Under the pieces are notes generated by a model that saw only the letters and a list, made by a program, of their open reading frames with translations, was not told the DNA's origin and did not search any database. 45,741 bases of DNA from Planctomycetota bacterium (GTDB lineage Bacteria > Planctomycetota > Planctomycetia > Planctomycetales > Planctomycetaceae), in contig JAHZKX010000080.1 in NCBI GenBank assembly GCA_022600195.1, forward strand, positions 1 to 45,741, given 5' to 3'. Below, piece after piece: positions 26,270-35,654 of the stretch (position 1 is the first letter of the stretch; each line of letters opens with the position of its first letter). The translations under genes were made by a program, and so were the position numbers.

Positions 26270-27847
26270 TTACCGGCTTTTTGATTTCAAAACCTGCTTC
26301 GATTTAATCTTTCCATTGAGCTTGCCAAATACGCCATCTCCCCATTTCACTGTCGCGTTTTGGAACGCTGCTGAATCATTGGACTGATAGTTTGCTTTCG
26401 CCAGGACTTCTCCATCCTGTCGGATGAGGATTTTATCTTTTTCAATGACAAAATCCAGTTTGACAGCACGATCCTTCCATTTGATTTGCGCAGCCAGGTT
26501 TCCCGGCATCTCCATTTGAATGACTGCCCCATATTCTTTTCGCTGCAATTCTGTCAGGAAATCATATTTGTCAAACCATTGATATGTACCTTTACTCGAA
26601 GTCGAAAGCATGAGCGAACTGCCTAAGGGGACCATGCCCGTTACACGTTGCCCCCAATGGTTGGTCACCAGATTAAACCGTTTGGCTTCCGCTTCATAAG
26701 GATGGGTTGTTTTGTCTGTTAATTCGGGATGAGTAAACAATCGCCCCATTGAGTGCCATTTTTTTTCATCAAGGTTGTAGCGCCAGACTTCAGCCCAGGG
26801 CCATACACCCACAATCAGATCACCCCTGTAAATGGCCAGCGTCTGTGCCTCGCGTGCGCCCGATGACACCTCTGGTAGCTTCGGTGGCCAGCCTTTCAAT
26901 CGTTTTAATTCCTTGCCTTGATATTCAAACAGTTCACCCGTCGGATATTGCGCCAGCAGCAATCGGTCATGAAAATTCATCATTGAATAGACTTGGAAAC
27001 TGACCCCTTTTTGCGCGGCCTGTAAAGTACTCCAGTGATTGTTACGAAACACATAAACGCCACCATAATTCGAAACCGTTAATACTTCATCCCCATATTG
27101 CCCCCAGGCAAATGGAGTGGCTCCTACGTACTTCGCATCCAAAATAGCGGCTTGCTTCAGATTAATCGGTCCCTTGGAATCGCTGGTCCAGGGGCAGGCA
27201 TAGATTTTTGTAAAACCACCATTATCTGTTCTGTGTGTATGATAAAAAAATAAATGACCGTGGGCGTAGTAAAAGTTGTAATACGTACCCAATTTCGGCG
27301 GATTTAAAATCACACGATCATTGTAGGCCACCTGATTTCCGGTAAAGGTCAACGTCCCCTTACCGACTCGCATGATGCCATCGCCCGACCGAACCTGACC
27401 TGTTTGTGGAATCGGTGCATCGCTCCACTTTTGACTTTCCGCATCCCACAAGCGAACCGAGTCTTTCCCCGCTCTACTCCACGCTCTGATTTTTTGATTC
27501 AAGTCGAGCAAATAGATTCCGCAATCCAAATCGGGATGGGGCAAACGAGCGACCTTAAATTGATCGGGAGCTTTCTGCGGCCGAACGAAGAATTGTAAGG
27601 TATGTCTGTCACTTCGAAAACGCGTGTTATAAACATCGAGAAAGCCGGCACCTGCAATGACCCGATTGTCTTGATCACGTACTTCGAACAATGAACCAAA
27701 ACTTTGCCCTTGATCCTGGCCTAAATCAACCGTCATCGAATACGTGGTACCAGGCTCTGCAGAAATGACACATTGCGGCTGCCCATTCAAACTGAGAAAC
27801 AGGACTACCAGTAACATCGATAATCTGCCACGGTCTACAATCACCAT
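26270..27847 (-). CDS. Exported protein of unknown function, propeller-like
   Basis: A 525-aa secreted protein. Start chosen at the ATG 27847, with ggag seven bases upstream; a GTG one codon earlier is the longer option. Signal peptide about 1-29 (LLVVLFLSLNG...ISAE). The mature part begins with a beta-rich domain (about 35-90; FEVRDQDNRVIAGAGFLDVYN), then repeated Trp/Tyr-containing strands (VRLWDAESQKW, GVYVFRNNHWSTL, EVWRYNLDEKKWHSMG, SKGTYQWFDKYDF) that look like a beta-propeller, and a C-terminal beta domain. No catalytic motif or known family is recognised. It may be a substrate-binding or surface protein; nothing closer can be said. Confidence 0.75.
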   Translation of the reverse strand: MVIVDRGRLSMLLVVLFLSLNGQPQCVISAEPGTTYSMTVDLGQDQGQSFGSLFEVRDQDNRVIAGAGFLDVYNTRFRSDRHTLQFFVRPQKAPDQFKVARLPHPDLDCGIYLLDLNQKIRAWSRAGKDSVRLWDAESQKWSDAPIPQTGQVRSGDGIMRVGKGTLTFTGNQVAYNDRVILNPPKLGTYYNFYYAHGHLFFYHTHRTDNGGFTKIYACPWTSDSKGPINLKQAAILDAKYVGATPFAWGQYGDEVLTVSNYGGVYVFRNNHWSTLQAAQKGVSFQVYSMMNFHDRLLLAQYPTGELFEYQGKELKRLKGWPPKLPEVSSGAREAQTLAIYRGDLIVGVWPWAEVWRYNLDEKKWHSMGRLFTHPELTDKTTHPYEAEAKRFNLVTNHWGQRVTGMVPLGSSLMLSTSSKGTYQWFDKYDFLTELQRKEYGAVIQMEMPGNLAAQIKWKDRAVKLDFVIEKDKILIRQDGEVLAKANYQSNDSAAFQNATVKWGDGVFGKLNGKIKSKQVLKSKSR

Positions 27848-27850
27848 CAC

Positions 27851-28217
27851 ACGTCTCCTCAGTTACTGCAAAACCAAAAAGGGTCTTCATCATTCAGGAT
27901 AAACGACAAATGAAGTAACACTCCAAATCAATCAGATGACGATGTTGAATTTCGAAATGATTCACTCATCAGGACAACTGGTTTCATCGCTGTGTGGCTG
28001 CCCGTTCATAAGATTTAAGTGATTTTCCGGAGCGGTTTCACTGATCCTCCCTGAAAAGAACCAACTTTTTTTTGTCAATTTCTCTGCTTGCTGTGTGTTA
28101 TTCTGTCGATTATACTAGTATTAGTAAAGTTTCGAAACCCTCCGAGTCATCTTCGAGACCTCCTGCAAACAGGTTGAGTGAACTCCTGCCGCTTTCAATT
28201 TGACCAAAGGTTTTCTC
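27851..28217. other. Divergent intergenic region with DUF1501 promoter
   Basis: The gap between the exported protein (minus) and the DUF1501 gene (plus) has no coding frame. It holds a fair sigma70-type promoter (28088-28116) and a pair of imperfect direct repeats, ttcgaaaccctcc (28131-28143) and ttcgagacctcc (28152-28163), 21 bases apart, downstream of the promoter. Confidence 0.5.
28088..28116 (+). promoter_or_regulatory. Candidate sigma70 promoter for DUF1501 gene
   Basis: A ttgctg box (28088-28093) and a tatact box (28111-28116) are separated by 17 bases. The -10 matches consensus in five of six positions, the -35 in three. Transcription would begin near 28123, giving a leader of about 95 bases before the ATG at 28218. 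Confidence 0.45.
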
Positions 28218-29618
28218 ATGAGTCCTGATCAGACTGGTTCTATTTTTTGTCCCGGCCCGATGTCACGGCGTAGTTTTCTGGAATCTGGTTACCTGGCCCT
28301 GGGTGGACTCGGATTATCAGAGCTGCTCCAAAGTCGTGCACTGGCAGCCGCAAACACTCAGAATAAAAACGACGATACTGCAGTCATCTTCATCTGGTTA
28401 CTGGGTGGGCCGAGTCATATGGAAACGTATGACATGAAACCCGATGCTCCCAGCGATTATCGCGGCCAGCTCAGTCCGATCGCGACGAATGCCCCAGGCC
28501 TGGATATCTGCGAGCTCTTGCCAAAACATGCAAAAGTCGCGGATCGATTTTCAATCATTCGCTCTATTTCACACGAAGACTCACAACACGCGCGGGGTTC
28601 CGTTCGCTTCTTGAGTGGTCGAAAAACACAGAGCGTCAATCCCATTTCTGAATTTCCCACGGTCGGCCCTGTTGTCGCGAAAATGCGTGAGCATAGAAAT
28701 GTGGGCGTCCCCAATTATGTTGCCAGTTCCGCTCGCGCGTATGGTGGGGGAAGTGCCTACCTTGGTGAATCGGCGATGCCTTTTGTCGTCGGCGGCAATC
28801 CTGGTGCTCCAGGTTATAAAGTGCCAAACCTGGCACTCTCCAATGGATTGAAAAATCGGCTTGATGACCGAATGAGTTTGCTGAATGCCTTCGATAACTT
28901 GAGATCAGATATCGACTTGAAAGGCTCAATGGAATCTCTGGATGACATCAATCAACAGGCGTTGGGACTGTTGACAAGCGAAAAAGCCCGCGAGGCGTTT
29001 GACCTCACGCGCGAAAGTGATGCCACCCGTGACCGCTACGGTCGCCATAAATGGGGACAACGCGCTTTACTTGCCAGACGTCTGGTGGAAGCAGGCAGCA
29101 GCTTTGTCACCATGTATATGAACAATCCCGATGTCCCCGGTACTCAGAAAAACCGTATCCACGGTAACTGGGATATCCACGCCATCAACGGCGACTTGTA
29201 TTATGACCTCGGAGTTCGCATGCCCCATTTTGATAGTGCGGTTGCTGCTTTAATCGAAGACATCTACGAACGCGGGCTTGACAAAAAAGTGATGCTGGTC
29301 GTCTCAGGCGAATTTGGACGCACTCCACGTATTACCGTACAACCGGGCACACGCAGCAAAGTGATGCAACCAGGCCGAGATCATTGGCCCGGTGCGATGT
29401 CGGTTCTGGTCTCAGGTGGTGGTGCCCCCATGGGACAGGTCATCGGTTCGACCACGGCCAAAGGAGAATACGCAAAGGATAATAAACTCGATCCGAACGA
29501 CCTCCTGGCAACCGTCTATCGCTTCCTGGGAATAGATCAACATCACGAATTTCTCGATCGCAGTGGGCGCCCCATGCCCATCCTTCCCCATGGATCGCCC
29601 ATCGCCGAGCTCATCTGA
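28218..29618 (+). CDS. DUF1501 exported protein (Tat-type signal)
   Basis: A 466-aa planctomycete-typical DUF1501 protein. The N-terminus has an Arg-Arg motif before a hydrophobic stretch (MSRRSFLESGYLALGGLGL), suggesting Tat export. Family motifs: IFIWLLGGPSHMETYDMKP, GGGSAYLG, FVTMYMNN, GNWDIH, MLVVSGEFGRTPRI and DHWPGAMSVLVSGGG; the GEFGRTP and DHWP segments carry probable metal-binding residues of an alkaline-phosphatase-superfamily-like fold (inference). The biochemical role is unknown. Usually DUF1501 genes sit beside a DUF1549/DUF1553 cytochrome gene; here none is adjacent. The ATG at 28218 is preceded by aaagg eight bases upstream; a TTG at 28200 extends the frame but is less likely. 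Confidence 0.9.
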   Translation: MSPDQTGSIFCPGPMSRRSFLESGYLALGGLGLSELLQSRALAAANTQNKNDDTAVIFIWLLGGPSHMETYDMKPDAPSDYRGQLSPIATNAPGLDICELLPKHAKVADRFSIIRSISHEDSQHARGSVRFLSGRKTQSVNPISEFPTVGPVVAKMREHRNVGVPNYVASSARAYGGGSAYLGESAMPFVVGGNPGAPGYKVPNLALSNGLKNRLDDRMSLLNAFDNLRSDIDLKGSMESLDDINQQALGLLTSEKAREAFDLTRESDATRDRYGRHKWGQRALLARRLVEAGSSFVTMYMNNPDVPGTQKNRIHGNWDIHAINGDLYYDLGVRMPHFDSAVAALIEDIYERGLDKKVMLVVSGEFGRTPRITVQPGTRSKVMQPGRDHWPGAMSVLVSGGGAPMGQVIGSTTAKGEYAKDNKLDPNDLLATVYRFLGIDQHHEFLDRSGRPMPILPHGSPIAELI

Positions 29619-29859
29619 TCCTCCCCAAAATGAGTGCTTCTTATCGAAGACTTGCCGCTCAGGAAAGTACCGAATTCATAATCGGTGCATCCTGAACATA
29701 GTCATCATCAATCCACAAGACTATAACACAGGTGTCACTACATCAGTGAGCCTGGTACGTGCCGTTTTATTACCCTTTCGGAAACAGGTAAAACAAACGC
29801 CTGGAGAGAGTTTGATAACTGCAGTACTGAATGAGTCTGAGTGTTTTGAGAGAGCACTT

Positions 29860-29881
29860 CTCCTCAGATAAAAATGAGGAG
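29860..29881 (+). promoter_or_regulatory. Hairpin in mgtE leader, possible RBS switch
   Basis: The arms ctcctca (29860-29866) and tgaggag (29875-29881) form a 7-bp hairpin with an 8-base loop, about 31 bases before the mgtE start. The overlapping bases tctcc (29859-29863) could instead pair with ggaga (29901-29905), which is the mgtE ribosome-binding site, so the two pairings exclude each other. I do not see the conserved M-box magnesium riboswitch core in the 290-base leader region. Confidence 0.3.
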
Positions 29882-29912
29882 TTAAACGAGTCGCAGGAAC
29901 GGAGATTACGAA

Positions 29913-31304
29913 ATGCGGGAACGAACCGAAACCACTGCAGGTACTATCCCGGAGCAGTCGAAAGCCTGGCAAGAACTCGAACAGATTGTTGCCTCCGGTG
30001 ATGTCGATGCCGTCCACAATTTTCTGAAGGAACTACCACCAGGGGAGGATGCGCGCGTGATGGCGCGCCTCTCGCATTCCGAACAGCAGAATATTCTTGG
30101 ACTGCTTGACCATGAAAATGCGGCACGCCTGATGGAATCGCTACCGGAACTGCAAGCTGGTCAGTTACTATCAGCACTGCAGCCTGAGCAGGCCGCTCAT
30201 ATTGTTGATGAAATGCAGAGCGACGAGCAGGTGGACCTGCTTCATCAGCTCTCGGAGGTGCAGACTGAGGCCATCCTGCAGGAAATGTCTCCCGAAGAAG
30301 CTGAGAATGTACGCTTTCTTTCACAATACAACGATCTCAGTGCTGGCGGACTGATGATCACCGAATTGCTTTCGTTTGAAGAGTCGCTGAGCGTTGATGA
30401 TGTCGTATCTGACCTACGCAAGAATGCAGAAAAGTATGCTGCTTACAACGTTCAATACAGCTACGTGATCGACATCGAACATCGACTGATAGGAGTCCTG
30501 CGTTTAAGGGATCTGTTACTTGCACCTCCACAGCGTATGATTTCGGAAATGATGATTCAAAATCCGACCAGCGTACCCGTTTCCACAAGCCTGCAAGATC
30601 TACAGCATTTTTTTGACTCTCATCCACTGTATGGACTGCCGGTGATCGACGACGACCAGAAACTGGTTGGTGTCGTACGCCGCGACGATGTGGAAAAAGC
30701 GGGTGAGGAACAGGCCGGTAGAACATTCCTCCGTTTTGCCGGAATCATGGGCGGTGAAGAATTGCGCAGCCTGTCACTGAAAATCCGCAGCGCGCGGCGA
30801 CTCTCGTGGCTCAGTATTAACATTGTACTGAATATTATCGCCGCCAGCATCATTGCCATGTATGAAGAAACCCTGTCGAGTGTGATCGCGCTGGCCGTTT
30901 TTCTGCCGATCGTATCCGACATGAGCGGCTGCAGTGGCAACCAATCCATCGCCGTCAGTACACGGGAACTCGTACTGGGTGTCATCCGCCCGCGCGACTG
31001 GTTCTATGTCTTCCGCAAAGAATTTGCGCTCGGTTTGCTGAATGGTCTCGCGCTCGGATTACTTCTCGGATTCGTAGCCTGGCTCTGGAAGGGAAACCCC
31101 TATTTAGGCCTGGTGATTGGTGGTGCACTGGCCGTTAACACTCTGCTGGCGGTCTGCCTGGGTGCCGTAATTCCACTGGTGCTGAAAGGTTTCAAACTGG
31201 ATCCCGCACTGGTGTCCGGACCAATCCTGACCACACTCACCGACATGTGCGGCTTCTTCCTGGTGCTCTCATTCGCACAAGCCATGCTGCCCTGGCTCAT
31301 CTGA
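29913..31304 (+). CDS. mgtE: MgtE family magnesium channel/transporter
   Basis: A 463-aa inner-membrane magnesium transporter. Order: cytoplasmic MgtE N domain of helical repeats (about 25-140), a CBS pair (about 150-275) that binds magnesium and gates the pore, a connecting helix, and about five membrane helices (about 295-463). In the last helix TLTDMCG places D444 at the position of the selectivity aspartate of Thermus MgtE. The loop DMSGCSGNQS differs from the more usual GMGGNAGSQ pattern, which marks a subfamily variant. ATG start with ggag eight bases upstream. It converges with the DUF1552 gene, with 43 bases between stops and no clear terminator. Confidence 0.93.
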   Translation: MRERTETTAGTIPEQSKAWQELEQIVASGDVDAVHNFLKELPPGEDARVMARLSHSEQQNILGLLDHENAARLMESLPELQAGQLLSALQPEQAAHIVDEMQSDEQVDLLHQLSEVQTEAILQEMSPEEAENVRFLSQYNDLSAGGLMITELLSFEESLSVDDVVSDLRKNAEKYAAYNVQYSYVIDIEHRLIGVLRLRDLLLAPPQRMISEMMIQNPTSVPVSTSLQDLQHFFDSHPLYGLPVIDDDQKLVGVVRRDDVEKAGEEQAGRTFLRFAGIMGGEELRSLSLKIRSARRLSWLSINIVLNIIAASIIAMYEETLSSVIALAVFLPIVSDMSGCSGNQSIAVSTRELVLGVIRPRDWFYVFRKEFALGLLNGLALGLLLGFVAWLWKGNPYLGLVIGGALAVNTLLAVCLGAVIPLVLKGFKLDPALVSGPILTTLTDMCGFFLVLSFAQAMLPWLI

Positions 31305-31347
31305 ATTTACAAAAACAATTTAATACCACAGTCTCTACACAGCACAA

Positions 31348-32691
31348 TCAGACAAGTCCAGTTAAAGTGGAAGTCGAATCCTGGAACCGGGACGTTTCCA
31401 CACCCATCGCCTGAATCACTAAAAGCAGCAGGTTGCTTAGTGGTGGATGTTTCTCAACATCAAACGCCAAATGCTGTCCCTGTTTGAGTCCGAGTTTTTG
31501 CCCGCCTGCGATCAACGTCGGCAGATTTTTGGGCGAGTGTTCGCCCCCCTTACCAGAGTTCATTCCGGAACCATATAACACTATGGTCTGGTCGAGCATA
31601 TTTCCATTTTCTTCATGCGTCGATTTCAGCATATTCATAAACCGTGCGAGTCGGGAGAGATGGAAGCGATCGATCACCGCCAGTTTTTTCAGCATGCCAG
31701 CATCGCCGCCATGATGCGAAAGCTCATGATGATTTTCCCCGCCACCACCATAACCGCCCGCTTCCCGTGACCATTCAAACGTGATAACACGCGTGGTATC
31801 GGTGGCAAAGGCGAGGTAAGAAATTTCCAACATCACATCAATCCACATGGGACGGTCGTGGGCATTGTTCGGTTGACTGACCAGTTGCAACCCTACGGGA
31901 TCAACTTTGGGTTTCGGGATATCGATCCAGGATTCCAGACGCGTGACACGTTGCTCAGTCTCTCTGACAGAATTCAAATATTCATCCAGTTTCTGCTGGT
32001 CTTTCTTTCCCAGTTTTTTATTCAAAGCAGCCGCATCCTGAAGTACACTGTCAAGAATCGATTTTCTTTCGGCATAGCGTTTCAGTGTCGCCGATTTCCC
32101 TGCTTTGGTTTCCGGAACAAACAACCGGTCAAACAGACGTTGAGGAGAATTTTCTGCCGGAATCGGTGTTCCACTGCGTCCAAATGAAAGCGTATGGCTA
32201 TGCCCCGCACCGCCCGTACCCGATGAGTCAGAAATTTGCAGAGAGGGAAATCGCGTTTTTTTACCGTGAAAATCGGCGACAATTTGATCGGCAGAAACGG
32301 TGTTAGCATAATCGCTGCCGGGAACCGCTGATAAATCTGCTCCTGTCAGCCAGGTATCTGCACCCGAATGTCCTCCTTTGGAGGCAGGATGTCCGACTCC
32401 GGAAACAACAGTAAAATCTGCCCGATGATCTTTGAGTGCAGACAATGTTGGTGAGAGTCCAAACGATTTCCCTGACGTTTTTGGAACCCACTCTAATATA
32501 TTCACACCATTGGGCACATAACAGCAAATCATCCGCGGATGTTTACCTGCTGACTGATTCCAGGCTTTGAATGTGGAAGGTCGTGCAGAGGCAGAAGGAA
32601 CCATCGCTTCGAGAATTGGCAAGCTCAGACAGACCCCCAGTCCTTTTAACATATGTCTGCGAGAGAGTGGTTCCCGGGGAAAAGAAGTCAT
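31348..32691 (-). CDS. DUF1552 exported protein (pair 1)
   Basis: A 447-aa DUF1552 protein. N-terminal LSRRHMLKGLG and a hydrophobic segment suggest Tat export. Visible family features are MICCYVPNGVN near the start, SGVGHPASKGGHSGADTWLTG (about 100-120), LSFGRSGTPIPAE, a charged helical middle (KLDEYLNSVRETEQRVTRLESW), SHHGGDAGM and IVLYGSGMNSG. The enzymatic role is unknown; the fold has been likened to hydrolases. The start at 32691 has gggag eight bases upstream; the longest frame uses a TTG at 32739 and is less likely. It follows the DUF1592-type gene at 32754 with 62 bases between, so the two form the usual DUF1592/DUF1552 pair. Confidence 0.9.
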   Translation of the reverse strand: MTSFPREPLSRRHMLKGLGVCLSLPILEAMVPSASARPSTFKAWNQSAGKHPRMICCYVPNGVNILEWVPKTSGKSFGLSPTLSALKDHRADFTVVSGVGHPASKGGHSGADTWLTGADLSAVPGSDYANTVSADQIVADFHGKKTRFPSLQISDSSGTGGAGHSHTLSFGRSGTPIPAENSPQRLFDRLFVPETKAGKSATLKRYAERKSILDSVLQDAAALNKKLGKKDQQKLDEYLNSVRETEQRVTRLESWIDIPKPKVDPVGLQLVSQPNNAHDRPMWIDVMLEISYLAFATDTTRVITFEWSREAGGYGGGGENHHELSHHGGDAGMLKKLAVIDRFHLSRLARFMNMLKSTHEENGNMLDQTIVLYGSGMNSGKGGEHSPKNLPTLIAGGQKLGLKQGQHLAFDVEKHPPLSNLLLLVIQAMGVETSRFQDSTSTLTGLV

Positions 32692-32753
32692 AATGGAGTC
32701 TCCCAATGCCAGATTGAGGCAATCCTGTGCGAGAGGCAACTCTGTTGCCTGAT

Positions 32754-35345
32754 TTATTTAGATAAGAATGGCTCTGAGAGAACGATAAACTTGATGAGTG
32801 ATCTCAGAGTATAATTATTATTTTTGATCTCGGTAGCAGCTTGGTCAATTGTGGGATTGTCGGCAATGCCCAATTCGCGGCCTAAAGCATAGGTTAATAG
32901 TTTACCACTTAGACATTTCAGGAACAGTGATTCCTGTTTGATCAGAGCGTCGCGCAAGCCATCCACGCCGGTAAACTTTGTACCATCGGGCATTGTAGCT
33001 GAGGCATCTATTTTCGGGTCATTGGGACCAATGCGGCCTTTATATCCGAAACCTTCCTGCTCTCGCCATTCGCCGGCTGCATTGAAATTTTCCAGAGCAA
33101 ATCCGAGCGGATCAATTTTATTATGACAGCGGGCACACTGAGGCAACTCTCGATGAATTTCCAATCGTTTGCGTACAGTTGCTTTATCGATGCCAGGAAC
33201 TTTCGGAGCAATATCACCGACATTGGCAACGGGTAGACCAGGATCAATTCCCAGTAGATTTTTCATCACCCAGGTACCCCGTTTGACGGGTGAAGTTCGG
33301 GTTCCATTGGATGTGATGGCCAGCACCGAAGCCTGTGTCACAATTCCACCCCGATGCACACCACGGGGAACATTTACTTTACGGAAATGATCCCCTTTCA
33401 CGCCGGGAATGCCATAAAAGCGCGCCAGACGTTCATTAATCACGACGAAATCCGACTTAACCAGATTCATAACACTTAAGTCGTCGTGCAGAATTTCAGC
33501 AAAGAAAGCCTCCGATTCAGCGACCATTGACGTTTCCAGATGGCGATCATATTTAGGATACAAATCGGCCGCTGGTGGGTTTGAGCCTACTTCACGCAAC
33601 CCTATCCACTGGCCAGCAAAATTTTTCGTTAAGGAGGCTGCTTTGGGGTCGGCCAACATGCGATCCACCTGTTTCGTTAATTCTGACGACCGCGTTAATT
33701 TTCCGTTAGCTGCTGCTTCCATCAATTCGTCATCGGGCATGGTCGACCAGAGGAAGTAAGAGAGACGCGATGCCAGTTCATAGTCATTTAATTTTCGTGA
33801 GCTTGATAAACTATGTGAACTCACGCGTGTAGTGCGGGGTGCTTCTGCCAGATACAGGAAATGTGGTGAAACCAAAATCGCTGTTAATGGTGTTTTAATG
33901 GCTTCAATAAAGGAGGGCGTATTCTTCCGAAGCGAAATAAACAGCTTCAGCTTGTCTTCAATTTCCTGTTGTGTTACAGGTCGACGATAGGCACGTTTCA
34001 TCATACGTGCGATAATCTCTTTTGCAGCCCGCCGCTCGTCTCGCGGCTTATTTCTGGTGCTTCCCATGATCAGACGATGACTGGGAGGTGGCCAGGATTC
34101 AAAGACCGGTCCTTCCAATTCGATCCAGTCCACATAGAGTACAGGACGAGCAAACTGATCGCCGGTCTGCATCCAGAAATTTTCAAGAACGCGGGGAATG
34201 TCGTAAGCATATTCAATTGTGATGCTCGCCTTTTGTGTCGAGAAAAACCCCTGAAATTCGTAAACTTTGGGTTGAGACAGTGGTGCATCAATATCCATTT
34301 CGGTCAGTACTTTTGGTTGTCCTCCCAAATGCTGGGTGAATTTTAAACGGGGAACTCCATAGTCATATATCGAGTCCGTTTCAAAGTGCTTCAGATCCCG
34401 TTCAAACTGCTGCTTCGTCCATTTGGCTCCTTGTGGATTCTTTTTATTTTTCTGGTCCATTCGATATTGCAGTGCCTTTTTTGCAGACGACACAACGGCT
34501 GCTCGGGTTGGCACTTTTCCCGCAGCGCGAATCCGGATGGTATAATTGCCGGCATAAGGTAGTTTAAAGTCACGCGCATTCAGTTTCTTATCCCAGTTGG
34601 CGTGATGGATTACTTTGAAGCCATTTTCAACTTTGTTCTTCCCCCCATTTACAATGATACGTTGCCCATCATAAACGACACGGTTCCGATCAGAGTCTCC
34701 CGAATCGGGTTGGATCCGCCATTTCAGTCTGGGTGGCGGTGTGTTGGACTTCACGAGCGCCTGATCTAAAATTTTCCTCGCCGCTTCGAGATAGAGTTCC
34801 ATCTGCAAAGGTGATAGTGTCAATGCGCCACCATTATTATCAAAACCTCCCGCAGGTGGATCCTGTGGAAAGCCAGCGGGATCAAAATCTACGCCGATCA
34901 AATCTCGAATCGTATTTCGATATTCATCACGATTGAGTCTGCGAAGAATGATGGATGAATCGCGCCGGCTGAGTTCCGCTTTGACAATTTGACTCGTGAT
35001 CCAGTCAACCACTTTTGCAACTTCTGTCACGTTCGGTTTTCGTTCCCCCTCCGGCGGCATTTCATGTCCATTGAGAACATTAACAATCTCTCCCCATTTC
35101 CCTTTCATGACAGGATTGGAAAAATCATTCTCGAGACTGGCATCCAGACGAAACTCATTATCCTCGGCCCCTTTTTGGTGGCATTTCAGGCAGTAACGGC
35201 GCAGAAAGGGAGTCACGATTCTTTGATGACCGACTGTATCCGGTTTCAGAGAGGTTCTGGATTGTGCAGTGATTCTGCCTGGAAAACAGAAACCCAGTAT
35301 CAGAACACTAACTGTAAAAATCTGCTGTCGGGAGAACCATGCCAT
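32754..35345 (-). CDS. DUF1587/1592/1588/1585 cytochrome-type exported protein (pair 1)
   Basis: An 863-aa exported planctomycete protein. After a signal peptide comes a haem-binding CLKCH (C52, C55, H56), then DUF1587 (RLNRDEYRNTIRDLIGVD), a long beta-rich middle, DUF1595/DUF1592 (YRRPVTQQEIEDKLKLF, LASRLSYFLWSTMPDDEL, FAGQWIGLREVG), DUF1588 (GGIVTQASVLAITSNGTRTSPVKR) and DUF1585 (LSGKLLTYALGRELG). A second CARCH motif is at 737-741. These proteins are large, very abundant in planctomycetes and almost always paired with DUF1552 or DUF1501-type partners; the reaction is unknown, and electron transfer coupled to an extracellular enzyme is inferred from the CxxCH motifs. ATG start. It is followed by the DUF1552 gene in an operon. 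Confidence 0.92.
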   Translation of the reverse strand: MAWFSRQQIFTVSVLILGFCFPGRITAQSRTSLKPDTVGHQRIVTPFLRRYCLKCHQKGAEDNEFRLDASLENDFSNPVMKGKWGEIVNVLNGHEMPPEGERKPNVTEVAKVVDWITSQIVKAELSRRDSSIILRRLNRDEYRNTIRDLIGVDFDPAGFPQDPPAGGFDNNGGALTLSPLQMELYLEAARKILDQALVKSNTPPPRLKWRIQPDSGDSDRNRVVYDGQRIIVNGGKNKVENGFKVIHHANWDKKLNARDFKLPYAGNYTIRIRAAGKVPTRAAVVSSAKKALQYRMDQKNKKNPQGAKWTKQQFERDLKHFETDSIYDYGVPRLKFTQHLGGQPKVLTEMDIDAPLSQPKVYEFQGFFSTQKASITIEYAYDIPRVLENFWMQTGDQFARPVLYVDWIELEGPVFESWPPPSHRLIMGSTRNKPRDERRAAKEIIARMMKRAYRRPVTQQEIEDKLKLFISLRKNTPSFIEAIKTPLTAILVSPHFLYLAEAPRTTRVSSHSLSSSRKLNDYELASRLSYFLWSTMPDDELMEAAANGKLTRSSELTKQVDRMLADPKAASLTKNFAGQWIGLREVGSNPPAADLYPKYDRHLETSMVAESEAFFAEILHDDLSVMNLVKSDFVVINERLARFYGIPGVKGDHFRKVNVPRGVHRGGIVTQASVLAITSNGTRTSPVKRGTWVMKNLLGIDPGLPVANVGDIAPKVPGIDKATVRKRLEIHRELPQCARCHNKIDPLGFALENFNAAGEWREQEGFGYKGRIGPNDPKIDASATMPDGTKFTGVDGLRDALIKQESLFLKCLSGKLLTYALGRELGIADNPTIDQAATEIKNNNYTLRSLIKFIVLSEPFLSK

Positions 35346-35654
35346 GAATGAGTGCCAAAGAATAAACGAAACCAGAGTACAGAGTAGCTAAGTAGGACTC
35401 GTCATTTTATTGGAATTTGCGACAAAATCATAACTTAATTTTTGATTTTGTAAGTTATCAATCAACCAGATTTCAACACAGAGGTCAGTGTGAACAGCAT
35501 AATATCGACCTTGATTAAGTAGACGATCTTGACGAAGTTTCGTCATTTACCCGAACTGACCATTTCTAAACTTCGTAAAACGGAAGCTGGTCATTCCCGG
35601 TGAATGATCATACACCTGATGCGTTAGAGACTGGGTATAAAAGACTGACAGTGT
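35346..35654. other. Repeat-rich intergenic region
   Basis: A 309-base gap between two minus-strand genes with no coding frame. It holds several inverted repeats: caaaatca/tgattttg (35423-35430, 35443-35450) interleaved with taactta/taagtta (35431-35437, 35451-35457) in A-B-A'-B' order; gacgaa-gt-ttcgtc (35531-35544); acgaagttt/aaacttcgt (35532-35540, 35568-35576); and tcattc-ccggt-gaatga (35591-35607). It may hold the end of the multidomain transcript, a regulatory site, or a small RNA. Confidence 0.5.

Noticed and set aside
29619-29912. M-box magnesium riboswitch before mgtE
   Set aside because: I looked for the conserved core and did not see it; only simple hairpins remain.
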